Positions 18,187 to 28,700 of a DNA stretch of 64,000 nucleotides are shown here, piece after piece. The position numbers and the translations under genes are program-made. The DNA comes from Marilutibacter chinensis (lineage in GTDB: Bacteria > Pseudomonadota > Gammaproteobacteria > Xanthomonadales > Xanthomonadaceae). Below the pieces are notes generated by a model. The model did not search any database. It was not told the DNA's origin and saw only the letters and a list, made by a program, of their open reading frames with translations. The DNA lies in NCBI RefSeq assembly GCF_021725675.1, contig NZ_JAKJPO010000003.1:248001-312000 (forward strand), given 5' to 3'. Within the stretch, counting starts at the first letter, position 1, and the number at the start of each line of letters is the position of its first letter.

Positions 18187-18923
18187 CCGGCCTGCCGCCG
18201 CCATCGAAGAAGAAGCTCGGCCTGGTCATCGACCTGGATACCTGCGTCGGCTGCCATGCCTGCGCGGTCAGTTGCAAGGAATGGAATGCCGGCGGCTTCG
18301 CCGCACCACTGACCGACGAGCAGCCCTATGGCAAGGAACCCTCCGGCGTCTGGTTCAACCGCGTGCACAGCTACGAGGTCGCCGCCACCGGCACGCAACC
18401 GGCGATGACCCTGCATTTCCCGCGCTCTTGCCTGCATTGCGAACAGCCGGCGTGCGTGAGCGTGTGCCCGACCGGCGCCAGCTACAAGCGCGCCGAGGAC
18501 GGCATCGTGCTGGTCGACGAGGACAAGTGCATCGGCTGCAAGCTGTGCTCATGGGCCTGCCCCTACGGAGCGCGCGAGTACAGCGAGGTCGAGGGCGTGA
18601 TGAAGAAATGCACGCTGTGCATCGACCGCATCTACAACGAGAACCTCGACGAGCGCGAGCGCCAGCCCGCGTGCGTGCAGGCCTGCCCGACCCGCGCCCG
18701 TCATTTCGGCGATCTCGCCGATCCGGAGTCGAAGGTCTCCAGGCTGGTGGCGGAACGCGGCGGCGTCGACCTGATGCCCGAGCTGGGCTACAAGCCGACC
18801 AACAAGTACCTGCCGCCGCGTCCGCGCCGCGCCGGTCAGGACGACCTCCAGGAGCAGGAGCCGCTCGATACCGCCGCGCTGTCGCCGGTGCTGCGCTGGC
18901 TCGACCGGGTGCTGAGCCGCTGA
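18183..18923 (+). CDS. soeB: SoeB-type iron-sulfur electron-transfer subunit
   Basis: A 246-residue DmsB/NrfC-type ferredoxin with sixteen cluster cysteines in four groups: CVGCHACAVSC, CLHCEQPACVSVCP, CIGCKLCSWACP and CTLC...CVQACP, enough for four [4Fe-4S] clusters. It would pass electrons from SoeA to the membrane subunit. Its ATG overlaps the stop of the small membrane gene, and soeC follows after 85 bases. No signal peptide, in keeping with a cytoplasmic-facing complex. Confidence 0.9.
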   Translation: MTGLPPPSKKKLGLVIDLDTCVGCHACAVSCKEWNAGGFAAPLTDEQPYGKEPSGVWFNRVHSYEVAATGTQPAMTLHFPRSCLHCEQPACVSVCPTGASYKRAEDGIVLVDEDKCIGCKLCSWACPYGAREYSEVEGVMKKCTLCIDRIYNENLDERERQPACVQACPTRARHFGDLADPESKVSRLVAERGGVDLMPELGYKPTNKYLPPRPRRAGQDDLQEQEPLDTAALSPVLRWLDRVLSR

Positions 18924-19008
18924 GACCGCGCGTGAACCGCTTCGACCCTCCGGTCGGCCGCCACGCGGCCGCTTCGTCGCATGGATGCCGTGTGCCAACG
19001 AGGACTGC

Positions 19009-19926
19009 ATGAACCCCGCTCTTTCGGTCATCTTCTTCACCACCCTGTCCGGCGCCGGCTACGGGCTGCTGGCCTGGGCCGGCACGGCCCTGATGCTGGG
19101 GCGGGCGCCGGCGGGCGTTGCGCTGGCGGTTGCGATCGTGTCGGGGCTGGCGTTGGCCAGCATCGGCCTGCTCAGCTCGACCTTTCATCTCGGCAAGCCG
19201 CTGCGTGCATGGCGGGCATTCTCGCAATGGCGCAGCTCATGGCTTTCGCGCGAAGGCGTGGCGGCCGTGCTCACCTACCTGCCGGCATTCGCGATCATCG
19301 CGCTGACGTCGTGGCCGGGCGGGCCGGCGGAACGTACGACGCCGTGGCTGGGGCTGGCGCTGGCGGCGCTGGCGGCGCTGACCGTGGTCTGCACCGCGAT
19401 GATCTACGCGTCGCTCAAGCCGATCCCGGCGTGGCGTCACCCGCTGGTGGTGCCGGTCTACCTGCTGTTCGCCGCGCAGTCGGGGCTGGCGCTCGCACTG
19501 GCGATGCGGGGCGGGGCCCCGACGGCGCTTGCCGTCGCGGTCGCCGGCCTCGGCCTGCTGCTGGCCGCGGCGAAGTGGCGCTACTGGCGCGACATCGATC
19601 GCGGCGCCCTGCCGGCCGATCCGGGCAATGCAGTGGGCCTGCCCGGCCGCACGGTCGGCGTGTTCGAGCGACCGCATACCGAGGCCAACTACATCACCCG
19701 CGAGATGGGCTTCGCGCTCGCGCGCCGGCATGCCGCGCGGCTGCGACGCATCGCGCTGCTCCTGTTCGCAGGCCTGCCGCTGCTGCTGGCGGCGACCGCA
19801 CTGGCCTGGCCGGCCGCACAGGCGCCTGCCGCCGCGATGGCCGCGCTCGCGGTGCTGTCCGGCGCCTTCGTCGAACGCTGGCTGTTCTTCGCCGAAGCCC
19901 GCCATGCGGTGATGGCCTACTACTGA
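19009..19926 (+). CDS. soeC: SoeC/DmsC-type membrane anchor subunit
   Basis: A 305-residue polytopic membrane protein with about eight hydrophobic helices, starting MNPALSVIFFTTLSG behind a GAGGAC ribosome-binding site. DmsC-family features include SSTFHLGKPLRAWRAFSQWR near the N terminus and the ITREMGF motif in the middle. It should anchor SoeAB and hand electrons to quinone. The first in-frame ATG lies 24 bases upstream but lacks a ribosome-binding site. Confidence 0.88.
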   Translation: MNPALSVIFFTTLSGAGYGLLAWAGTALMLGRAPAGVALAVAIVSGLALASIGLLSSTFHLGKPLRAWRAFSQWRSSWLSREGVAAVLTYLPAFAIIALTSWPGGPAERTTPWLGLALAALAALTVVCTAMIYASLKPIPAWRHPLVVPVYLLFAAQSGLALALAMRGGAPTALAVAVAGLGLLLAAAKWRYWRDIDRGALPADPGNAVGLPGRTVGVFERPHTEANYITREMGFALARRHAARLRRIALLLFAGLPLLLAATALAWPAAQAPAAAMAALAVLSGAFVERWLFFAEARHAVMAYY

Positions 19927-19997
19927 CAACGCGCGTTAACCGCAATTGGCGTCCAATCGGCGGTTTTGCCCGCCAGTTGCGTAGAATGGCGCTCCCG

Positions 19998-20027
19998 ATG
20001 GCCGGCTCCCCGCCGGCCATTGCTTTT
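19998..20027 (+). terminator. hairpin with T-rich tail after soeC
   Basis: ATGGCCGGC, loop TCCCC, GCCGGCCAT form a 9-bp perfect stem followed by TGCTTTTGTCC. It is 70 bases beyond the soeC stop and 40 bases before the next start. A possible -10 box (TAGAAT, 19983-19988) lies just upstream, so it could instead be a leader hairpin of the DUF481 gene. Confidence 0.6.
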
Positions 20028-20066
20028 GTCCATTCCAGGCCTGCCCCTGCCTTGATCCGGAGCCTC

Positions 20067-20795
20067 ATGCACAAGCACCTGTTGACCCTCGGCCTGCTGG
20101 TCGCACTCTCCTTGCCCGCCCTGGCCGAAGAGCCGACCGCGGTCGACGCGGCTCCGGTCTGGAGCGGCACCGGCGAACTCGGGCTGGCCGTGAGCAAAGG
20201 CAATACCGACAGCGAGACCCTGGTCGGCAAGCTGGCGATGGGCTTCGAGGACGCCACCTGGCGCCACGCGCTGGGCGCTTCGTTCCTGTACGGCCGCAGT
20301 GACGACGTCGAGAACGCCTACCGCTACGAGTTCTTCGCCGACAGCGGCTACAACATCAACGACCGCAGCTACCTGTTCGGCTCGATCCGCAACGAGCGCG
20401 ATCATTTCGCATCCAACGAGTACCAGTGGACCGCGGCGCTGGGCTATGGCTACGAAGCGATCGAATCGGACACCACCCGCCTGGTGTTCGAGATCGGTCC
20501 CGGCTACCGCTGGGCCAAGCTGCAGGGCGTACGCGTGCACAACAACGAGACCATCGTCCGCGGCACGATGGACTTCTCGCACCGGCTCACCGAAACCACC
20601 TCGCTCCACGATGCGATGCTGGTCGAGGCCGGCAGCGACAACACCTTCATCCGCAACGACATCGGCCTGAAGGTGAAGATGACCGAGGCGCTGGCGCTGA
20701 AGGCCGGACTGGAAACCCGCCACAACACCGATGTGCTGCCGGGAACGAAGAAGACCGACACCTTGACCACGGTCAACGTCGCCTACGACTTCTGA
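20067..20795 (+). CDS. DUF481 (YdiY-like) outer-membrane protein
   Basis: A 242-residue protein with signal peptide MHKHLLTLGLLVALSLPALAEE. Repeated aromatic beta-strand patterns (SGTGELGLAVSKGNTDSETL at the start, LTTVNVAYDF at the end, terminal Phe) fit the DUF481 family, predicted small outer-membrane barrels; YdiY of E. coli is linked to salt or acid response. The start ATG at 20067 is preceded by GGAG. A related gene follows 108 bases later on the same strand. Confidence 0.88.
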   Translation: MHKHLLTLGLLVALSLPALAEEPTAVDAAPVWSGTGELGLAVSKGNTDSETLVGKLAMGFEDATWRHALGASFLYGRSDDVENAYRYEFFADSGYNINDRSYLFGSIRNERDHFASNEYQWTAALGYGYEAIESDTTRLVFEIGPGYRWAKLQGVRVHNNETIVRGTMDFSHRLTETTSLHDAMLVEAGSDNTFIRNDIGLKVKMTEALALKAGLETRHNTDVLPGTKKTDTLTTVNVAYDF

Positions 20796-20903
20796 GCGGC
20801 GCCCGATCCCATGCGATCGGCCGGGCGCCGGCATGCGGAATACTTCCGCAAACCTGAATTGGCATAATCAGGGTCTCCCGCTTCCTGCGACAACTGCGCT
20901 CCG

Positions 20904-21557
20904 ATGTCCGCCGTGCTGGGGCTGGCCCTGTTCAGCCCATTCCTGACATTGCCGACACCCGCCCTGGGCGAGCCTGTGATGATCGAGCAGGCGATCGTCC
21001 AGGCGCGCCGGCGTGGCAGTTGCCTGTCGCTGCGCTGCAACGATGCCGAGTGGCGGCTGGCCAGTGCGATCGAACTGCACGGCCGCGCCACCGACTGGCG
21101 CAGCACCGCGCCGAGCCTGCCTGGCCAGAGGCATTGGGTCCGGTTGTCGGCGCCGGCACGGGCGCGCGAGCACCGCGACAACTATTCCAACCGCTGGCGC
21201 ATCGGCACGCTCTACGGCATCCAGGTTCTGCGCGACGGGCCGGTGCAGCTGGGCGTCGAGTTCGGCGCAGGCTACCGGCTCGCACCGCGTTCCGACGACG
21301 GCATCGGCCAGGCCGGCCCGGTGTTCCGCGGCTCGATCGACTTCGGCCGCCAGTTCGGCGAGCGCGCCCGCCTGTCGCAGCACGTGCTGTTCGAAACCGG
21401 CAACGGCCAGTCCTTCGTCAAGCAGTCGCTGGGCCTGGACATCGACCTGTGGCCTGCGTGGACGCTTGAAACCGACTACGTGATCCGCCACCGCACCTAC
21501 GGCGCCAGCGGCAGCGAGACCGCCGAGAGCTGGCTCGGGATCCGCCGCCGGTTCTAG
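20904..21557 (+). CDS. divergent DUF481-like outer-membrane protein
   Basis: A 217-residue protein with a short leader (LGLALFSPFLTLPTPALGEP). The second half (LGVEFGAGYRL, FRGSIDFGRQFGERARLSQ, FVKQSLGLDIDLWPAWTLE, terminal WLGIRRRF) parallels the C-terminal half of the preceding DUF481 protein and ends in Phe as outer-membrane barrels do. The N-terminal third, with a Cys pair (GSCLSLRCND), is different. Probably a diverged tandem duplicate. Confidence 0.7.
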   Translation: MSAVLGLALFSPFLTLPTPALGEPVMIEQAIVQARRRGSCLSLRCNDAEWRLASAIELHGRATDWRSTAPSLPGQRHWVRLSAPARAREHRDNYSNRWRIGTLYGIQVLRDGPVQLGVEFGAGYRLAPRSDDGIGQAGPVFRGSIDFGRQFGERARLSQHVLFETGNGQSFVKQSLGLDIDLWPAWTLETDYVIRHRTYGASGSETAESWLGIRRRF

Positions 21558-21695
21558 CCGGCCGGACAGCCGGCGCGACGATCCCGGATGGCAGCAAAGG
21601 CCGCATATACGGAGTAGAAGCCCGCCACGGTATGTGCCGGCGCAACCCGACCAACCTTCCGTACATGGCCCCTCGGAGGCACATGGAGATGGTGG

Positions 21696-22625
21696 TCAGA
21701 GATGGGCGTCGATCAGTTGGTGCGCGCCTTGCGCGAGCAGGCGGTCGGCGACTTCGGCACCCAGCGCTTCCGCCGCATCGATGTCGCCGGCTGCCTCGAC
21801 CTGTGCCGACGCGCGCACCGCACGCCCGCTGGCGGCGTCGCCGACGAGGCCGTCGAGTCGTAGCGCCCCACTTTCCAGGGCCGCCAGCGCCGCCACCGGC
21901 ACGTGGCAACTGCCGTGCAGCGCGCGGTTCATCGCCCGCTCGGCTTCGACGCAGGTGCGGGTCGGCGCGTGATCGAGCACCGCGCACAGCGCCTGCACGC
22001 GTTCGTCGCCACCGCGGCATTCGATCGCGATCGCGCCCTGGGCCGGCGCCGGCAACCATGCCGGTGCCTGCAGGCGCACGCCGATCCGCGACGCCAGCCC
22101 GAGCCGCTGCAGGCCCGCGCAGGCCAGCACGATCGCGTCGTACTCGCCCGCGTCCAGCTTGGCCAGGCGCGTATTCACGTTGCCGCGCAGATCGCGCAAC
22201 TGCAGGTCAGGGCGCAGCGCACGCAGTTGCGCCTGCCGACGCAGCGAGGAAGTGCCCACCACCGCGCCATGCGGCAACGCGTCGATGCCCGCGAACCGTG
22301 GGCTGATGAAGGCGTCGGCCGGATCGGCGCGTTCCAGCACCGCCGCCAGCTCGAAGCCCGGCTCCAGCTCCATCGGCACGTCCTTCAGCGAATGCACCGC
22401 GCAGTCGGCCTCGCCGCGCTGCATCGCCACCTCCAGCTCCTTCAGGAACAGGCCCTTGCCGCCGATCGCGGCCAGCGAACGGTCCAGGACCTGGTCGCCG
22501 CGCGTGCTCATCGGCACCAGCTCGACCTGCAGGTCCGGGTGGGCGCTGCGCAGGCGGGCGGCGACGTGTTCGCTCTGCCAGAGGGCGAGCGGGCTCTTGC
22601 GGGTGGCGATACGCAGGGTCTTCAT
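21696..22625 (-). CDS. hemC: hydroxymethylbilane synthase (porphobilinogen deaminase)
   Basis: A 309-residue haem-biosynthesis enzyme that joins four porphobilinogen molecules into hydroxymethylbilane. It starts [20 protein letters not shown] and contains [25 protein letters not shown], [18 protein letters not shown] and LRGNVNTRL signatures. The dipyrromethane cofactor cysteine is Cys240 in HGSCHVPVA. In related bacteria it sits next to algR; here an accessory block of about 9.5 kb separates them. No hemD follows; the next genes are on the other strand. Confidence 0.98.
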   Translation of the reverse strand: MKTLRIATRKSPLALWQSEHVAARLRSAHPDLQVELVPMSTRGDQVLDRSLAAIGGKGLFLKELEVAMQRGEADCAVHSLKDVPMELEPGFELAAVLERADPADAFISPRFAGIDALPHGAVVGTSSLRRQAQLRALRPDLQLRDLRGNVNTRLAKLDAGEYDAIVLACAGLQRLGLASRIGVRLQAPAWLPAPAQGAIAIECRGGDERVQALCAVLDHAPTRTCVEAERAMNRALHGSCHVPVAALAALESGALRLDGLVGDAASGRAVRASAQVEAAGDIDAAEALGAEVADRLLAQGAHQLIDAHL

Positions 22626-22694
22626 CCGCGGATTATCGCCCAGGCGACGACAACCACGGAAAAGGCGGGCCCCGACCCACCCCGGCCGAATGCA

Positions 22695-22722
22695 GACCGG
22701 AGGCCCGCTGTGGCCTCCGGTC
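22695..22722 (-). terminator. hairpin after the giant autotransporter gene
   Basis: GACCGGAGGCC, loop CGCTGT, GGCCTCCGGTC form an 11-bp perfect stem about 30 bases past the autotransporter stop. There is no clear T-run on either side, so termination is plausible but not certain. Confidence 0.5.
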
Positions 22723-22750
22723 GTCGTGGGCTACCGCGACCGCACCGCGA

Positions 22751-25700
22751 TCAGTAGCCCTTCTCGAAGTTCAGCATGAGGCCATTGTCGCGGTCGCCAC
22801 CGTTGCCGAACAGGCCGCGATACTCGGCCCGCAGCGACATGTCACGCGGCAGGTAGAACATCGCGCCGAGCCCGATCATCACCCGGCTGCGGTCGAAGCC
22901 GACCAGAGTGGCGTGGTACAGCGGCGCTGTCAGCAGGTCCGCATACTGCATGGTCGCGCTGCTGTCGCCGTCGAAATCGTACTGGTACTCCAGCCGCGCC
23001 TGCGGTGCGAACGCGCCCCAGCTCGTGATCCGGCGCGACTCGAAGCGGAAGCCGAGATTGCCGGTGGTCGAGTCCACGTCCATCTCGCCATGGGCAAGAC
23101 TGTAGACCGGGTCGCCGCGCTCGACGTAGGCGTCCAGGTTCGCGCTCGACACGTCGATCCGGGCATATGGGGTCAGCTGCCAGTTGTCGCGCTGGTACTG
23201 GGCACCGGCGGACAGCGATCCGAACCACTGCGTGCCGTCGCGGGAACCGTGCACGAAGCCGCCGGTCGGGGTCACGTAGCGGCGCAGGTCGTAGGACAGG
23301 CGCTGGTAGCCCAGCAGGCCATCGAGGAAGAAGCGGTCGCCAGGATGATAGCTGGCGTACAGCACGAGCGCATACGCATCGCCCTCGACCCGGCTGCCGT
23401 TGTCGCCGACATCGCTGTCGTCGCGACCCAGACCGATGCCGCCGCCGAACGCAAAGGCGGGGCTGACGCGATAGTCCACGCCGGCGCTGATGCCGTCGGT
23501 CTCGAAGTCGACGCCGGCGCCACCGCCACGTCCATCCTGGTTGCCGGAACGGATGACGCCCCCGACCCAGGCCCCGAACGGCGACGACGCCGAACCGTCG
23601 GCGGCCGTGGGTTGCGCGCCGTCTTCCTGATGCCCGGCTCCCACCGCAGCGGTCGATGCGACCAGGTCGTCGCAGGGGTCACCCGGCTTGCGTCCGATCC
23701 GGTCGGCGCAGTGCTGGCTCATCGCGAAGCTCAGGCGGTTGCTCAGCTGCGCGCCCTGGCGGTTGTCGTGCAGGTTCTCCAGCCGCTGCTGGAAATTGCC
23801 CATCTGCGCGGACGCGAACCGGCGCGCCGAGTCGGCCTGCGCCTCGAGCAGCCCGCGCACCTCCGGATCACGGGTCGGATCCGGGCGGTCGACGATCTCC
23901 ACCGCGTATGTCCGTGCGCCGGTGAAGCCCAGCGCATCGGTCGCGGTCACGGTGAACTCGAAGGATCCGGCCGAAGGCGTACCGCCGAGGGTGCCGTCGC
24001 CGGCAAGGGTGAGTCCCCCGGGCAGCGTGCCATCGGTGACCGCGAACTCGTACGGTGCCGAACCGCCGGCCGCACTGAGCGCCTGCGTGTACGGCAGTCC
24101 GCTCACGCCGGTGGGCAGGGTCGCCGGATCGATGGTGATGGTCGGCGCGGTCACCGTCAGCGTGTAGGCGTTGGTCGCGGTGCCCGGCATGCCGGCGGTG
24201 CTGTCGGTCGCGGTCACCGCGAATTCGAAGCTGCCGGCGACCGTCGGCGTGCCGGCAAGCGCCCCGGTCGTGGGGTCGAGCACGAGCCCTGCCGGCAACG
24301 CACCCGAGGAAACCGCGTAGCTGTACGGAGCGATGCCGCCGTCGGCGACGAAGCTCTGGCTGTAGGCAACGCCTGCGCTGGCATCCGCCAGTGTGGCCGG
24401 AGTCAACACAAGTACCGGCGCCGCGACGGTCAGGGTGTAGTCGCGGGTCACCGTCGCCGCCGTACCGGTGGTGCTGTCGGTGACGGTCACGCTGATGTCG
24501 AACGCACCGGCCTGGGTCGGCGTACCGCTGAGGGTGAGCGTCGCGGCATCGAACGCGATGCCCGCCGGCAACGTGCCAGCCAGCGTCGTCGAGTATGGCG
24601 CGATACCGCCGCCGACGGTCAGCACCTGTTCGTAGCCCGATCCAGCGGTGCCTTCGACCAGCACCGTGGGCGTCAGGTCCAGCGTCGGCACCGCGACCTC
24701 GATCGTGTAGGCACGGCTGCCGCTCTGGCCATTGGCGTCGGTCGCGGTCACGGTGAAACCGAAGCTGCCCGAGCTCGTCGCGGCACCCGACATCGCACCA
24801 TCGGTGGCAAGCACCAGGCCATCGGGCAATGTCCCCGCCGTGACCGCGAAAGTGTACGGAGCCACGCCGCCGCTGGCGGTGATCGCCTGGGCGTAGGCCT
24901 GGCCCGCGGTGGTGTCGGGCAACGTCGCCGGGTCGATCGTTACCGCCGGCGCCGGCACTTCCAGGGTGTAGCTCTGGGCGATCGAGAACGGCGCACCGGT
25001 CCCGGTCAGGGTGGTGTCGGTCGCGGTGATCGTGACCGGATAGCTGCCCGACGCGGTCGGCGTGCCCGACAGGGTGCCGTCGCTGAACACGACCCCGGCC
25101 GGCAGCGCGCCGGACACCGCATAGCTGTACGGCCCCGGGCTGCCGCTGACGACGAAGGCCTGCGAATAGGCCGCACCGTAGGTCAGCGTCAGCGTGCCTG
25201 CCGAAGGCGCCATCGCCAGCGTCGGCGCGTTGACCACCAGGCTGTAGCCCTGGCTGCCTGTCTGGCCATGCGCATCGGTCGCCTGGATGGTGATCGCGAA
25301 CGTACCGACCTCGGTCGGCGTGCCGGCCAGCGCGCCGCTGCCGGAAAGCGTCAAACCGGCCGGCAATGCACCCCCGACGAGGGCGAACTCGTAGGGTGCG
25401 ACACCGCCGCCTGCGCCCAGGCTCTGCGCGTAGGGGCTGCCGGGATCGGCCGCCGGCAACGTGGCCGGGCTCAACGTCACCGTCGGCACGCCGACGTCGA
25501 GCACATAGTTTTCCGAGACGGTGAACGGCGAACCGGTTCCGCTGGCGCCGGTGTCGGTCGCAGTGATGGCGAAGCTGAAGGTACCGGTCGCCGTCGGCAC
25601 ACCCGACAGTGTGTCGCCGGACAGGCTCACGCCAGGCGGCAGGCTGCCGCTGACGGCGTAACTGTACGGGCCGACGCCGCCGCTGGCGGCAAAACTCTGG

Positions 25701-28700
25701 ACATAGGCCGCGCCGTAGCCCACGTTGAAGGTGGTACCGGTCGGCGACAGGCTCAGCACCGGCGCCGCCACGTCCAGCGCGAACACCTCGCCGACCGAAT
25801 ACGGTCCGTTGCCGGTGCTGCTGTCGGTCGCCGACACGTTGAGGCTGAAGCTGCCGGCCTGCGTCGGGGTACCGGAGACCGTCACCGTATTCACGGTCGT
25901 GCCGGTGATCGACAGTCCGGCAGGCAGGTTGGCGACCTGGTAGCCGCTCCACGGCGTCGTCCCGCCGTTGAAGGTGAAGGTCTGGCTGTAGGCCGCGCCC
26001 ACCGTCGCGTTCAGACTGCCGCCGGCAGTGATCGAGATCACCGGATCGCCGACCGTGATCGTCACCGTCGCCGGTGCCGAGGTGCCGCCGCCGTTGCTTG
26101 CGGTGTAGGTGAAGCTGTCCGGGCCGGCATAGCCGGGATCGGGCTGGTAGGTGATCGTGGTGCCGCTGGCCACCGCGGTGCCGTGGCCCGGCGCGGTCGC
26201 CACCGCGACCGAACTCGGCGCGCCGCCGGTGATGTCCAGCGCGACATTGCCGGCCGGGGCGCCGTAGGCCACCGTTGCCGAAACCGGGTTGGCGACCGGA
26301 GGCTGGTCGGTCACCACGATCGAGTAGCTCTGGGTGGCGGTGTATGGACCGGTTCCGGTGCTGCTGTCGGTCGCGGTGATGCTGAAGTTGAACGTGCCCA
26401 GCGCGCCCGCGGTGCCGGTGATCGCACCGGTCGCCGGATCCAGGGCGAGCCCGCCCGGCAGCGCGCCGGCGGTGACCGCATAGCCGTAGGGTCCGTTGCC
26501 GCCCGACGCCGGCGTGATCGCCTCGCTGTACGCGGCACCCAGCATGCCACCGGCCAGAGCGGTCGCCGGCAGCGAGATCGTGGCCGGGTCGATCACCAGG
26601 GTGTAGGCCTGGCTGCCGCTGAACGGCCCCGGGAACGGGCTGGTATCGGTCGCGGTGACGGTGAAACCGAAGTTGCCGCCCGCGGTCGGGGTGCCGCCGA
26701 GCACGCCGCCCGGCGACAGCGTCACGCCTGCCGGCAATGCACCTGCGGTCACGCTGAAGACGTACGGTCCGCTACCGCCGCTGGCGGTCAGTGCCTGGCT
26801 GTAGGCGACACCCGCGGTTCCGTTGGGCACGGTGCCGGGGCCCACCGTCACCGGCACGTCGTCGTTGCTGATCGTGCCGACGCCCTGGCCGTCGGCGACG
26901 GTCGCGTTGTTCGCGCCGCTCAGGTCGACGAAGAAGGTCTCGTCGGCCTCGGGGACGGTTTCGCCGGTCACGGGCACGGCGATCGTGGCGGTGGTCTGGC
27001 CAGGCGTGAAGGTCAACGTACCGTTGGTGCCGGTGTAGTCGCCCGGCTGGACCGCGGTGCCATCGGCGGTCGCGTAGTCGACGCTGACGGTCTGGCCGCT
27101 GGCGGCGCTCAGGCTCACCGTGAACGTGGCGAGCGTGGTGCCGCCGTTGCCCTCGACCACGGTCACGTCGTCGATCGACAGGCTCGGCTGCGCATCGTCG
27201 TTGGCGATCGTGCCGACGCCCTGGCCATCGACGACGATCGCGCCCACCACATTGGTGACGTTGACGAAGAAGGTTTCAGTGGGCTCGTTGAGCAGATCGC
27301 CGTTGACATCGACGTTGAACACATAGGTGCTGCTACCGGCCGGAATGGTCTGGCCGGCCAGGCTGTTGGCGATGTAGTCGCTGCCCGCCGTGGCGGTGCC
27401 ATCGGCGGTGGCGATGTCGAAGCTCACCCCGCCCGGGCCCGCGGGCGAGCTCAGGCTGATGGTGAAGGGCACGCTGAAAGTGCCGGAGTCGCCTTCGGGG
27501 AAGGCGACGTCGTCGATCGTCAACCCCGGCAGATCGTCGTTGAGGATCGTGCCGGTGGCGCTGTCCGGTGTGCCGATGGTGTAGCCGGCACCCGCGGCAA
27601 GCGTCAGGGTGACGGTCTCGTCCGCCTCGATGGTGGCATCGGAGACCGGATCGACGATGACCGTCGCGCTGGTGTTGCCGGCCGGAATGATCACCGGCGA
27701 GGCGATCGGCGCATAGTCGCTGCCGTTGGTCGCGGTGCCACCTACCAGGTAACCGACCGAGAGCGCGATGGTCGAAGGCTGGTCGAGGCTGACGGTGTAG
27801 GTCAGGTTGCCCGCGTCGTCCTCGGCGACCGAAGCCGGGCTGACCGCGATCGAAGCGACCGGCGCGTCGTCGTTGAGGATCGTGCCGGTGGCGCTGGATG
27901 GGGTGCCGACCGTGTAGCCGCTGCCGGCGGCGACGGTCAGGACGACGGTCTCGTCGGCTTCCACGGTGCCGTCGGCGCTCGGATCGATGGTGACCGTCGC
28001 GGTCGTCGCGCCGGCGGGGATCGTGACCGTCGCGACGGCGCCGGTGTAGTCGACGCCGGACGTCGCGGTGCCGCCGGTGGTGAGGTTGACCACCGTCGGC
28101 GAGCTCAGGTTGAGGCTGCGGGTAACCGTGTAGACCAGGGTCGCCGCGCCGTCCTCGCTTACCGCGGCCGGAGAGACCGCGATGCTCACGCTGGGCGCCG
28201 AACTGACCGTCAGCGTGTAGTTCTCCAGCTCGAAATAGGCGCCGGGACCGGTGCTGCTGTCGGTCACGCGCAGAACGACCGGATAGGCGCCCGGTGCCGC
28301 GGCCGTGGTACCGCTGATCACGCCGGCACTGGAGATGCTGATGCCGGCCGGGAACGTGCCAGACTCCAGCATGAAGTCATGCGGCGCCACGCCGCCGCTG
28401 GCGACCAGGGTCTGCGAGAACGCGATGCCCTGGATGGCCGTGCCGCTGGTCGGGTCGATGGACAGCGCCGGGTTCTGCACCGTGCCGGTGTAGCCCTTGT
28501 CGACGAAGTCGCCCAGCGAATCCTGCGAGCGCACGCTGAACGTGTAACCGCCCCGCTGCGTCGGGGTGCCGCTGATCATCCCGTTGGCCGCCAGGCTCAA
28601 ACCGGCCGGCAACGCACCGCTCTGCAGGCTGTAGGCGTACGGCGCGGTACCACCGGCCGAGGTCAGCAGTTGCGAGAACGAAGTGCCGGCGGTCAATGTC

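Noticed and set aside
14834..18277. 1147-codon open frame antisense to soeA
   Set aside because: Shadow of the molybdoenzyme gene, which has every expected motif.
15065..19926. Formate dehydrogenase or tetrathionate/polysulfide reductase operon
   Set aside because: No selenocysteine/Cys formate site context, no twin-arginine signal on the catalytic subunit, and sequence phrases match SoeA much better.
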